From: Actinomycetes bacterium
GTDB taxonomy: Bacteria > Actinomycetota > Actinomycetes > Propionibacteriales > Propionibacteriaceae
Assembly (NCBI GenBank): GCA_023387135.1
Contig: JAEWIK010000143.1
Location: 1-5,755 of the forward strand
DNA: 5,755 nt
Reading direction: 5' to 3'
In this document: piece by piece, positions 1 through 4,838 of the stretch
Layout: the number at the start of each line of letters is the position of its first letter
How positions within the stretch are numbered: the stretch's first letter is position 1
Notes under the pieces: generated by a model
Databases searched by the model: none
The model's input: the letters and a program-made list of their open reading frames with translations, nothing else
Told to the model about the DNA's origin: nothing
Position numbers and translations under genes: made by a program

Positions 1-965
1 GCCGCGAACCTGTGGGTGATCACCGATGTGATGGACGCCGCCAGCGACGGGGATGTCGAGAGCATGGACGACATCAGGTACCAGGTCTCGAACATCTCCC
101 GGCCGTAGATGCCCTTCAACGTGATCATGTGGGTGATGACCTTGCCCCAGTCGATCGCGTACTGCTCCTTGGGCAGGCCGAGCATCGCGACCCTCGCACC
201 GTGGTTGAGGTTCGCCAGCATCTCCGTCACCGCGGCCGGCGAGCCCGACATCTCCAGCCCGACGTCGAAGCCCTCCTGCATGCCGAGGTCGCGCTGCGCC
301 TGCTCGAGCCGCTCGCGTCCGACGTTCACGACGCGGTCGGCGCCGGCCTTGGTGGCGAGCGCGAGCCTGTCGTCCGAGAGGTCCGTCACCACGACGTGGC
401 GCGCCCCGGCGTGGCGGGCTATCGCCGCCGCCATCACCCCGATCGGGCCCGCGCCGGTGATCAGGACGTCCTCGCCCACCAGCGGCCACTGCAGCGCCGT
501 GTGCGTCGCGTTGCCGAGCGGGTCGAAGATCGCACCCAGGTCGGCGTCCACGAAGTCGGGCTGCACCCACACGTTGGTGGCCGGGATGACCACGTAGTCG
601 GCGAACGCGCCGTCGCGGTTCACCCCCACCCCGCTGGTCCTTATGCAGAGGTGGCGCCTGCCCGCGCGGCAGTTCCTGCAGCGTCCGCACACGATGTGGC
701 CCTCGCCGGACGCCTTCACGCCCACGTCGATGCCGTGCACCTCGGCACCGACCTCGACGACCTCGCCGTAGAACTCGTGGCCGATCACCATCGGCGGGCT
801 GACGTTCTCGGCCGCCCAGTCGTCCCACGCCTGCAGGTGGAGGTCAGTCCCGCAGAGTCCCGCCCGCAGGACGCGGATCTTCACCTCGGCAGGACCGCAG
901 ACGGGTTCGGGCAGGTCGACCAGCGAAAGCCCCGGCCCCGCCACAGTCTTCGCCAGCGCTCTCAT
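1..965 (-). CDS. tdh: L-threonine 3-dehydrogenase, C-terminus cut by window edge
   Basis: Zinc- and NAD-dependent medium-chain dehydrogenase that oxidises L-threonine to 2-amino-3-ketobutyrate in the cytoplasm, the first step of threonine breakdown to glycine and acetyl-CoA. Translating the minus strand from the ATG at 965-963 gives 321 residues without a stop. Visible landmarks are the catalytic-zinc residues Cys38 (GLCGTDLH) and His63-Glu64 (GHE), the structural-zinc cysteines 93, 96, 99 and 107, the Rossmann motif GAGPIG (171-176), and the Tdh-specific stretch [12 protein letters not shown]. All cysteine and histidine positions coincide with my memory of the E. coli enzyme (about 341 residues), so about 20-25 C-terminal residues are missing beyond base 1. 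The start is supported by a strong Shine-Dalgarno, GGAGGT (975-970), four bases upstream. I see no convincing promoter in the 124 bp before it. In many bacteria the partner gene kbl (2-amino-3-ketobutyrate CoA ligase) is adjacent, which here would lie off the left edge; that is inference. Confidence 0.95.
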   Translation of the reverse strand, partial: MRALAKTVAGPGLSLVDLPEPVCGPAEVKIRVLRAGLCGTDLHLQAWDDWAAENVSPPMVIGHEFYGEVVEVGAEVHGIDVGVKASGEGHIVCGRCRNCRAGRRHLCIRTSGVGVNRDGAFADYVVIPATNVWVQPDFVDADLGAIFDPLGNATHTALQWPLVGEDVLITGAGPIGVMAAAIARHAGARHVVVTDLSDDRLALATKAGADRVVNVGRERLEQAQRDLGMQEGFDVGLEMSGSPAAVTEMLANLNHGARVAMLGLPKEQYAIDWGKVITHMITLKGIYGREMFETWYLMSSMLSTSPSLAASITSVITHRFA

Positions 966-1046
966 GAGTACCTCCTCGTGACCGGCGGCTCGCACCCGGG
1001 CCACCTGCGCCATCTTGTCCCCATCCGGCCCGTGGACGAAAACGAA

Positions 1047-1073
1047 GGGCCCCGGAGAGAACTCCGGAGCCCC
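1047..1073 (-). terminator. Probable intrinsic terminator of the RDD gene
   Basis: An inverted repeat with an 11-bp stem containing one C-A mismatch (GGGCCCCGGAG against CTCCGGAGCCC) closes a 4-nt loop. It begins 16 bases past the stop codon of the RDD gene. Read on the minus strand, the stem is followed by a moderately T-rich stretch (TTCGTTTTCG), which suits an actinobacterial terminator with an imperfect U-tract. It lies upstream of tdh, so it probably separates the two minus-strand genes, although read-through into tdh cannot be excluded. Confidence 0.65.
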
Positions 1074-1089
1074 ACGTCAGGTCAGCCGA

Positions 1090-1893
1090 TCACGGCCACC
1101 ACGTGTACTTGCCTGCGTTGGGATCGGCCGAGTTGTCGATCACCACCGAGCGCATGATCTTGTCGGCGATGGTCTGGCGCTTGCTGTCCCACAGCGGGAA
1201 CAGCCAGCCGACGAGGCAGATCGCGCTGTCGATGATGTGTGCGAACTGCCTGATGATGCCGTTGGCCAGGCCGATCGGCTGGCCCGTGGACTCGCCCACG
1301 AGCTTCAGCTTGGCGATGCTCTTGCCGAGCGTCACGCCGGTCGTCCCGTTCTTGTAGCCGACGTAGAGGAACCACGCCAGGCTCAGGACGGAGCTCAGCG
1401 TGCTGCGCAGCGCGTCGTTCGGGATGATGCCGAGCACGATCGAGATGACGATGGACGGCGCCACCCAGTCGATCAGGCCACCGAGGGCACGCTTGGGCCA
1501 GTCGGCGAGCGGTGCCCCGCCCAGCGTCGGGCCGGACGTCGGGCCCACCGGCGCGTAGCCCTGGGAGCCGTACGCCGGCTGCTGCCCGTAGGGATCTACC
1601 GACGGGTACGCGCTCGGGTCGTTCGGCGGGTACGTGCCGGGCTGCTGCCCGAAGGACTGTGCGGGCGGGTAGGACGGCTGGCCGGGGTAGGCCGGCGGCG
1701 GGGTGTACTGCCCCTGATCCGGCGGCGGGCTGTAAGGCCCCTGCTCGGGCGGCAGGTCGAAGCCGCCGGGCTGGGACGGCGGCTCGTAACCGCCGGGTTG
1801 ATCGTAGGGCGCGCCCGGTTCCGGCGTCCCGCCCTGGGGCGGGTTCTTGCCGTCGCCGTCGGAGCTTGCTGGCGGCCAGTTCTGGTCGGACAT
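1090..1893 (-). CDS. RDD-family membrane protein with Pro/Gly/Tyr-rich N-terminus
   Basis: Predicted 267-residue inner-membrane protein of unknown function. Residues 1-130 are low-complexity and rich in Pro, Gly, Gln and Tyr (repeating PPP, QPGG, YPP and GQQP units) and are probably disordered and cytoplasmic. The RDD domain follows: Arg135 and Asp142 in KRALGGLID, hydrophobic segments at about 143-157, 165-180 and 217-234, the conserved loop GVTLGKSIAKLKLV (187-199), and a closing KRQTIADKIM with Asp244. This order (R/D, GxTxGK, then R-T-x-x-D) is typical of the family, and the long P/G/Y-rich leader is common in actinobacterial members. The ATG start has a perfect Shine-Dalgarno (TAGGAGG) five bases upstream. 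The protein ends in Trp-Trp-Pro. RDD proteins have been proposed as transporters in some bacteria, but nothing here shows a substrate. It is divergently arranged with the DUF2752 gene. Confidence 0.9.
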   Translation of the reverse strand: MSDQNWPPASSDGDGKNPPQGGTPEPGAPYDQPGGYEPPSQPGGFDLPPEQGPYSPPPDQGQYTPPPAYPGQPSYPPAQSFGQQPGTYPPNDPSAYPSVDPYGQQPAYGSQGYAPVGPTSGPTLGGAPLADWPKRALGGLIDWVAPSIVISIVLGIIPNDALRSTLSSVLSLAWFLYVGYKNGTTGVTLGKSIAKLKLVGESTGQPIGLANGIIRQFAHIIDSAICLVGWLFPLWDSKRQTIADKIMRSVVIDNSADPNAGKYTWWP

Positions 1894-1922
1894 AAAAGCC
1901 TCCTACTGACTTCTTTGTCGGC

Positions 1923-1928
1923 ATCCTA
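1923..1928 (-). promoter_or_regulatory. Candidate -10 box for the RDD gene
   Basis: On the minus strand TAGGAT fits the TANNNT -10 pattern of actinobacterial housekeeping promoters. It sits 29 bases before the ATG, so a transcript starting about seven bases downstream would carry a roughly 23-nt leader containing the strong TAGGAGG ribosome site. I see no good -35 hexamer at 16-18 bp. An alternative -10, TATATC, lies about 20 bp further upstream. Confidence 0.35.
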
Positions 1929-1974
1929 GGGGGCCAGCGCCCGCAGGGATATAGAGCACCCGTGATGATTCCGA

Positions 1975-1980
1975 GATAAT
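1975..1980 (+). promoter_or_regulatory. Candidate -10 box for the DUF2752 gene (leaderless)
   Basis: GATAAT matches the TATAAT consensus at five of six positions. Exactly six bases separate it from the GTG at 1987, so the predicted transcription start would coincide with the start codon and give a leaderless mRNA. The expected -35 region has only a weak match. This is the main support for placing the DUF2752 start at 1987, because no properly spaced Shine-Dalgarno precedes it. Confidence 0.5.
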
Positions 1981-1986
1981 CGAGGG

Positions 1987-2391
1987 GTGGCATTGGCAGT
2001 CAGCCCCGCACAATTCTCGCCGGTCAGGGCGTTGGCGTCGGCCGCCTGGCTGGCCGCGGCGGGGTTGGCGCTCAGCGCGGTGAAGGCGTTCGCCGGTGTC
2101 GGAATCCCCTGCCCGTGGCGGGCGGTGACCGGCACGCTGTGCCCGTTCTGCGGCGGTACGACGCTCGGCGTCCACCTGCTGCACGGTGAGGTCGGGCAGG
2201 CGTTCGCCGCCAACCAGTTCGTGTTCGTGCTGCTCGCCGGCTACACGCTGGCGGTGGTCGCGTGGATCGTGGAGGCGCTGGGCGGGCCCGCTCTTCGTCC
2301 GCCACGCAGGCTGCGCAGCCCTGCGCTGTGGTGGATGGTGTTCGGGGTGTGTGCGGTGGCCTTCATGGTCGTCCGCAATGTCATCGGCTGA
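1987..2391 (+). CDS. DUF2752-family small membrane protein
   Basis: A 134-residue membrane protein of unknown function. It has an N-terminal hydrophobic segment (about 15-35), then the family's signature region (Cys42-Pro, then CPFCGGTT at 52-59, followed by HLLHGEVGQAFAAN), and two further hydrophobic segments (about 78-98 and 113-130). Most DUF2752 proteins carry CPxCGxTR; here the last residue is Thr59 instead of Arg, while cysteines 42, 52 and 55 remain. Paired cysteines at the membrane edge suggest a redox or metal role, but no function is established that I can cite. The start is either GTG 1987, preceded by a -10 box at leaderless spacing, or TTG 1993 with GAGGGG five bases upstream; I prefer GTG. 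It is divergent from the RDD gene with 93 bp between them, so the two may share regulation. No clear terminator follows. Confidence 0.85.
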   Translation: MALAVSPAQFSPVRALASAAWLAAAGLALSAVKAFAGVGIPCPWRAVTGTLCPFCGGTTLGVHLLHGEVGQAFAANQFVFVLLAGYTLAVVAWIVEALGGPALRPPRRLRSPALWWMVFGVCAVAFMVVRNVIG

Positions 2392-2480
2392 GTGAGAGCT
2401 CCGAGGACGACCCGGGGGTGATGCCCCAGGCCGCTCCCCTCCCGGTCAACCCCCCATGCCTTTGACGACCAGGCGTCGGG

Positions 2481-2491
2481 GTCAGTCTGAC
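2481..2491. repeat. Short perfect palindrome in the gap upstream of the Crp-like gene
   Basis: GTCAG-T-CTGAC is an 11-bp perfect inverted repeat. Upstream lies a looser pair, GTCAA (2445-2449) and TTGAC (2462-2466), so GTCA-type half-sites occur repeatedly in 2445-2491. They could be operator half-sites, for example for the downstream Crp-like regulator acting on its own promoter, but five-base arms are short and may be chance. Apart from these and the sites listed next to it, I see no gene in 2392-2621. Confidence 0.25.
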
Positions 2492-2548
2492 ATCACCGGT
2501 AAGGGTCTGCGTTAACGGAAATCGGCACACGATAAGGCGGGCACCGGC

Positions 2549-2554
2549 TACCTT
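2549..2554 (+). promoter_or_regulatory. Candidate -10 box for the Crp-like/GlbO operon
   Basis: TACCTT fits TANNNT and lies 67 bases before the preferred ATG at 2622. A transcript starting near 2561 would have a leader of about 60 nt that contains the hairpin at 2592-2617. No good -35 is visible at the usual distance, which would suit an activator-dependent promoter, but the call is weak. GATAAG at 2531-2536 is another possibility. Confidence 0.3.
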
Positions 2555-2591
2555 GTCTCTTGTCGAGTTCGGCGCCGGGGACATGGGGGGC

Positions 2592-2617
2592 GCCCTCCCG
2601 ACTGGGCTTGGGAGGGC
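2592..2617 (+). promoter_or_regulatory. Hairpin that buries the ribosome binding site of the Crp-like gene
   Basis: GCCCTCCC (2592-2599) pairs perfectly with GGGAGGGC (2610-2617), and a G-U and an A-U pair can extend the stem to 10 bp around a 6-nt loop. The right arm is the Shine-Dalgarno (GGGAGG) that serves the ATG at 2622, so the folded mRNA would hide the ribosome site. The stem is seven G-C pairs and one A-U pair, and is therefore very stable. It could modulate translation, or it could be an incidental product of high GC. Confidence 0.5.
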
Positions 2618-2621
2618 CGAC

Positions 2622-3347
2622 ATGGGACGAGAAGGTGCCTACGGGCATGCAGTCAGGAGCCTTCAATTACTGCTGGAGGCTTACTGCGGTGAACCGTTGC
2701 CGGAGTGGCCGGTCTTTGCCGCCACCCTGAAGTTCATCCACCTGGCGCCCAACGAAGTGCTGTTCCGCGCCGGCGACGTCCACCCCTTCCTCTACCTCGT
2801 GCAGAGCGGCCTGCTCCGCATCCAGGGCACCACCCGTTCGGGCCACACGTCCACGATCTTCTTCTCCGAGGAGGGGGACGTGCTGGCGTCGATGACCGCC
2901 CTCTCCCCCCGGGCCGCGCACAGGGTGTTCACCCGTGGGCTGCACCCGCGTGAGCAGGACCTCCGTCCGGCTGTCGAGGGACGCGCGCTGCACACGGCGA
3001 GCGCCATCGAGCGCAGCACGCTGCTGCGGGCCGACTACCGCGTCATCGAGCAACTCGCACGGCTGCACCCGGCGTGGGGACGGGTGAGCGCGTCCTTCTC
3101 GGTCGTCTACGCGATGACGCTGCAGGCCGACGCCATCTCGTCGAGGGACGCCCCCGAGGAGCGCTACCGCGCCATGCTCAGCGAGCACCCCGACCTGATC
3201 TCGCGGCTCACCCAGCGCGACCTCGCGTCGTACCTCAACGTCACCGAGGTCACGATGTCGCGCATGGTGAAGCGCGTCCGCGAAGAGGACGCCGGCACCG
3301 ACACCGACGACGGGTCTCTGGATGACCCGGGCACAATGGCCGGGTGA
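2622..3347 (+). CDS. Crp/Fnr-family transcriptional regulator
   Basis: A 241-residue predicted cytoplasmic DNA-binding regulator. The N-terminal half is a cyclic-nucleotide-binding-like beta-roll (about 30-135), with PNEVLFRAGDVHPFLYLVQSGLLRI typical of the CAP effector domain. A long linking helix follows (about 150-175). The C-terminal helix-turn-helix contains LTQRDLASYLNVTEVTMSRMVKRVRE (about 196-221). The phosphate-binding cassette of true cAMP receptors (FGE...RxAT/S) is absent, and Cys22 is the only cysteine, so neither cAMP binding nor an Fnr-type iron-sulfur cluster is supported; the effector is unknown. The segment between the last beta-roll strands (about 95-130) is longer and more charged than usual. 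The start at ATG 2622 is chosen for its GGGAGG site five to six bases upstream; in-frame ATG 2584 and TTG 2553 would add 13 or 23 uncharacteristic residues. Codon 16 is TTA, rare in such GC-rich genomes. The stop overlaps the globin start, implying one operon. Confidence 0.88.
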   Translation: MGREGAYGHAVRSLQLLLEAYCGEPLPEWPVFAATLKFIHLAPNEVLFRAGDVHPFLYLVQSGLLRIQGTTRSGHTSTIFFSEEGDVLASMTALSPRAAHRVFTRGLHPREQDLRPAVEGRALHTASAIERSTLLRADYRVIEQLARLHPAWGRVSASFSVVYAMTLQADAISSRDAPEERYRAMLSEHPDLISRLTQRDLASYLNVTEVTMSRMVKRVREEDAGTDTDDGSLDDPGTMAG

Positions 3348-3736
3348 CCGAGAGCGCAGCAGAACCGAGCCTGTACGAGCGGGTGGGCGGGCACGACACG
3401 TTCGTGAAGCTCGTCGACGCCTTCTACGCCGGCGTGGCGGACGACCCCGACCTGCGCGCGCTCTACCCGGAGGAGGACCTCGGCCCGGCCAACGAGCGGC
3501 TGCGGAAGTTCCTCGAGCAGTACTGGGGCGGGCCGCGCACCTACTCCGAGGAGCGCGGGCATCCGCGACTGCGGATCAGGCACCAGCCGTTCGCCGTCAC
3601 CCCGGCCCAGCGCGACAGGTGGCTCACCCACATGAACGCCGCCCTCGACTCGCTCGACCTGCCCGAGCGCGAGCTGGCCGAGTTCCGCGACTACGTGATG
3701 CGGGCGGCGCAGTTCATGGTGAACTCGTTCGACTGA
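3344..3736 (+). CDS. glbO: Group II truncated haemoglobin (trHbO)
   Basis: A 130-residue haem protein of the 2-on-2 globin fold. Members of this group bind oxygen tightly and have been linked to oxygen, NO or peroxide chemistry and to interaction with membranes or the respiratory chain. Landmarks aligned to my memory of M. tuberculosis GlbO (offset of five) are TyrB10 = Tyr28, TyrCD1 = Tyr41, proximal HisF8 = His80 in RIRHQPF, and TrpG8 = Trp93 in RDRWL. The block FLEQYWGGPRTYSE followed by RGHPRLR is nearly diagnostic of GlbO. Length is normal for the family. The GTG start sits in the GTGA that also holds the TGA stop of the Crp-like gene, with no obvious Shine-Dalgarno of its own, so translation is probably coupled to that gene. 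The stop is three bases from the stop of the convergent deacetylase, leaving no room for a conventional terminator between them. Confidence 0.96.
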   Translation: MTESAAEPSLYERVGGHDTFVKLVDAFYAGVADDPDLRALYPEEDLGPANERLRKFLEQYWGGPRTYSEERGHPRLRIRHQPFAVTPAQRDRWLTHMNAALDSLDLPERELAEFRDYVMRAAQFMVNSFD

Positions 3737-3739
3737 CGC

Positions 3740-4663
3740 CTACTTGCGCTGGGAGTAGCTGACGCCCGGCTTGGTGGGGCCCAGCAGTTCGGGCACCGTC
3801 ACGAACGTGTAGCCGGCCTTGCGCAGCTTGTCGATGAGCGTGGGCAGCGCGTCCCTGGTGGACTGGTGGATCTCGTGCAGCAGCACGATCGACCCCGGCT
3901 TGACCTGCTTGAGCACCGTGCTGATCGTCTTCGCGCTGTCGAGGGTCGCCCAGTCGCGCGAGTCGACGTTCCACAGGATCTGCGCGAGGCCGAGTTCGCG
4001 TTCGACCTCACGCACCGTGTCGTTGCACTCGCCGTAGGGCGGACGCAGCAGCGTCACCTTCTGGCCTGACGCGTGCTCGATGGCCTTGCTCGTCCGGGTG
4101 AGCTCGGACGCGATGACGCTCGCCTTCAGCGGCCAGAACTCGGGGTGACTGTAGGAGTGGTTGCCGACGACGTGGCCCTCCTCGACCATGCGGCGGACGG
4201 CGGCGGGGTGCTCCTTCACGCGCTGCCCCAGCACGAAGAACGTGGCCTTGACGCCCTTGGCCTTCAGGGTGTCGAGGAGCTGGCCAGAGTCGGCGCTCGG
4301 GCCGTCGTCGAAGGTGAGCGCCACGCACTTGGCCTTGCGGCACTTCTTCGCGGACGGCTGGTGGGCCGGCGCCGTGGGCGGGGTGACCGCCGGTGGCGGC
4401 GTTGTCACGTTCCGCGCCGTCACGTTCGGGGCCGGGCCCGTCGGCGGCGGTGTCGTCGGGTCGGGCGTCGGGGTGTCGTCGGGAGGCACGGCGAGTTGCC
4501 CGAAGGTGGGCCGCGGCTGGACGGTCTGGATCACGAGCGGAGTCCGGGTCGGAGGTGGAGGAACTGGACGATCGGGACGCACCTGCGCGCACCCCGTGAG
4601 CACCACCCCCAGCGCCACGACCGCGCCGACCATGCGCGCCGCGTACCGGGGGAAGGAGTTCAC
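3740..4663 (-). CDS. Lipoprotein polysaccharide deacetylase (NodB/CE4 domain)
   Basis: A 307-residue predicted lipoprotein that removes acetyl groups from a polysaccharide, most plausibly a cell-wall glycan such as peptidoglycan; the substrate cannot be read from sequence. The N-terminus is a lipoprotein signal (Arg6, Arg10, hydrophobic 11-22, lipobox LTGC with Cys25). A Pro/Thr-rich linker (about 33-104) would hold the enzyme away from the membrane. The CE4 motifs are complete: TFDDGP with Asp119 (base) and Asp120 (metal), HSYSH with His169 and His173 (metal), RPPYG (207-211), DSRDW (Asp234), and LLH with His263. The domain therefore looks catalytically intact. Cys108 and Cys113, just before motif 1, could form a disulfide. 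The preferred start is GTG at 4663-4661, which gives a clean signal peptide; an in-frame TTG at 4741 would add 26 Arg-rich residues and spoil it. A TACCCT -10 box six bases before the GTG suggests a leaderless mRNA. Confidence 0.92.
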   Translation of the reverse strand: MNSFPRYAARMVGAVVALGVVLTGCAQVRPDRPVPPPPTRTPLVIQTVQPRPTFGQLAVPPDDTPTPDPTTPPPTGPAPNVTARNVTTPPPAVTPPTAPAHQPSAKKCRKAKCVALTFDDGPSADSGQLLDTLKAKGVKATFFVLGQRVKEHPAAVRRMVEEGHVVGNHSYSHPEFWPLKASVIASELTRTSKAIEHASGQKVTLLRPPYGECNDTVREVERELGLAQILWNVDSRDWATLDSAKTISTVLKQVKPGSIVLLHEIHQSTRDALPTLIDKLRKAGYTFVTVPELLGPTKPGVSYSQRK

Positions 4664-4669
4664 CCCGGC

Positions 4670-4675
4670 AGGGTA
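4670..4675 (-). promoter_or_regulatory. Candidate -10 box for the deacetylase gene (leaderless)
   Basis: On the minus strand TACCCT fits TANNNT, and six bases (GCCGGG) separate it from the GTG start at 4663. Transcription would then begin at or next to the start codon. No Shine-Dalgarno is present for this GTG, and no recognisable -35 lies upstream. The geometry is identical to that of the DUF2752 promoter in this window. Confidence 0.4.
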
Positions 4676-4727
4676 AGCACGGCGTCGGCGCGCCTCCGAA
4701 TCCGGCCCGGCGTGTCGCCCCGGACGC

Positions 4728-4752
4728 GACGAGGGTCGCAAAGCCCCTCGTC
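4728..4752. repeat. Inverted repeat in the deacetylase-protease divergent region
   Basis: GACGAGGG (4728-4735) and CCCTCGTC (4745-4752) form a perfect 8-bp inverted repeat with a 9-nt spacer. No T-tract follows on either strand and no gene ends here, so a terminator is unlikely. It may be an operator for either divergent gene. Confidence 0.4.
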
Positions 4753-4758
4753 CGGAAG

Positions 4759-4771
4759 GGTGATGTTCACC
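4759..4771. repeat. Perfect palindrome, candidate operator
   Basis: GGTGA-TGT-TCACC is a 13-bp perfect inverted repeat with a 3-nt centre. It lies about 32 bp upstream of the protease -10 box, that is, overlapping the expected -35 area or the activator position. The GTGA/TCAC arms resemble Crp-type half-sites, but their spacing of 3 differs from the usual 6. Confidence 0.35.
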
Positions 4772-4788
4772 TGAAGATGCCCCTGGAG

Positions 4789-4801
4789 CGGAGGTGCTCC
4801 G
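4789..4801. repeat. Perfect palindrome next to the protease -10 box
   Basis: CGGAG-GTG-CTCCG is a 13-bp perfect inverted repeat ending one base before the TAGGGT hexamer. Its centre is 30 bp, about three helical turns, from the centre of the preceding palindrome. A protein bound here would cover the promoter spacer, as a repressor would. A nested repeat, GGAGC (4785-4789) with GCTCC (4796-4800), overlaps it. Confidence 0.35.
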
Positions 4802-4802
4802 T

Positions 4803-4808
4803 TAGGGT
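4803..4808 (+). promoter_or_regulatory. Candidate -10 box for the protease gene
   Basis: TAGGGT fits TANNNT. A start about seven bases downstream gives a leader of about 24 nt containing AAAGGG (4824-4829), nine bases before the ATG at 4839. The -35 position shows no TTGACA-like hexamer. Confidence 0.4.
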
Positions 4809-4838
4809 GTCGTTGCCTCACAGAAAGGGCACCCCTTC

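Noticed and set aside
12..1157. Long open frame on the plus strand opposite tdh (381 codons)
   Set aside because: The translation is Arg/His/Val-rich with no recognisable domain, and it lies antisense to a clear tdh with every metal ligand in place. Long spurious frames are expected in DNA this GC-rich.
1015..1993. Long frames over the RDD gene on both strands (1015-1929 plus, 1082-1993 minus)
   Set aside because: Their compositions are shadow-like (Arg/Ala/Gly-rich) and they compete with an RDD protein that has a perfect ribosome site and conserved domain motifs.
2414..2427. GGGG/CCCC mini-hairpin as terminator of the DUF2752 gene
   Set aside because: The stem is only four base pairs and no T-tract follows.
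2553..2621. N-terminal extension of the Crp-like gene from TTG 2553 or ATG 2584
   Set aside because: Neither start has a well-spaced Shine-Dalgarno, the extra residues are Gly-rich and unlike the family, and ATG 2622 has GGGAGG at the right distance. ATG 2584 is kept only as a possible regulatory start.
2622..3347. Fnr-type iron-sulfur oxygen sensor
   Set aside because: Only one cysteine (Cys22) is present; the cluster-binding cysteine set is missing.
4664..4741. Deacetylase starting at TTG 4741
   Set aside because: It would put 26 Arg/Pro-rich residues before the lipoprotein signal, with no ribosome site. GTG 4663 gives a normal signal length and lipobox position.
4073..4774. Plus-strand frame antisense to the deacetylase
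   Set aside because: No domain or signal is visible and it covers a complete CE4 gene whose motifs are all intact.
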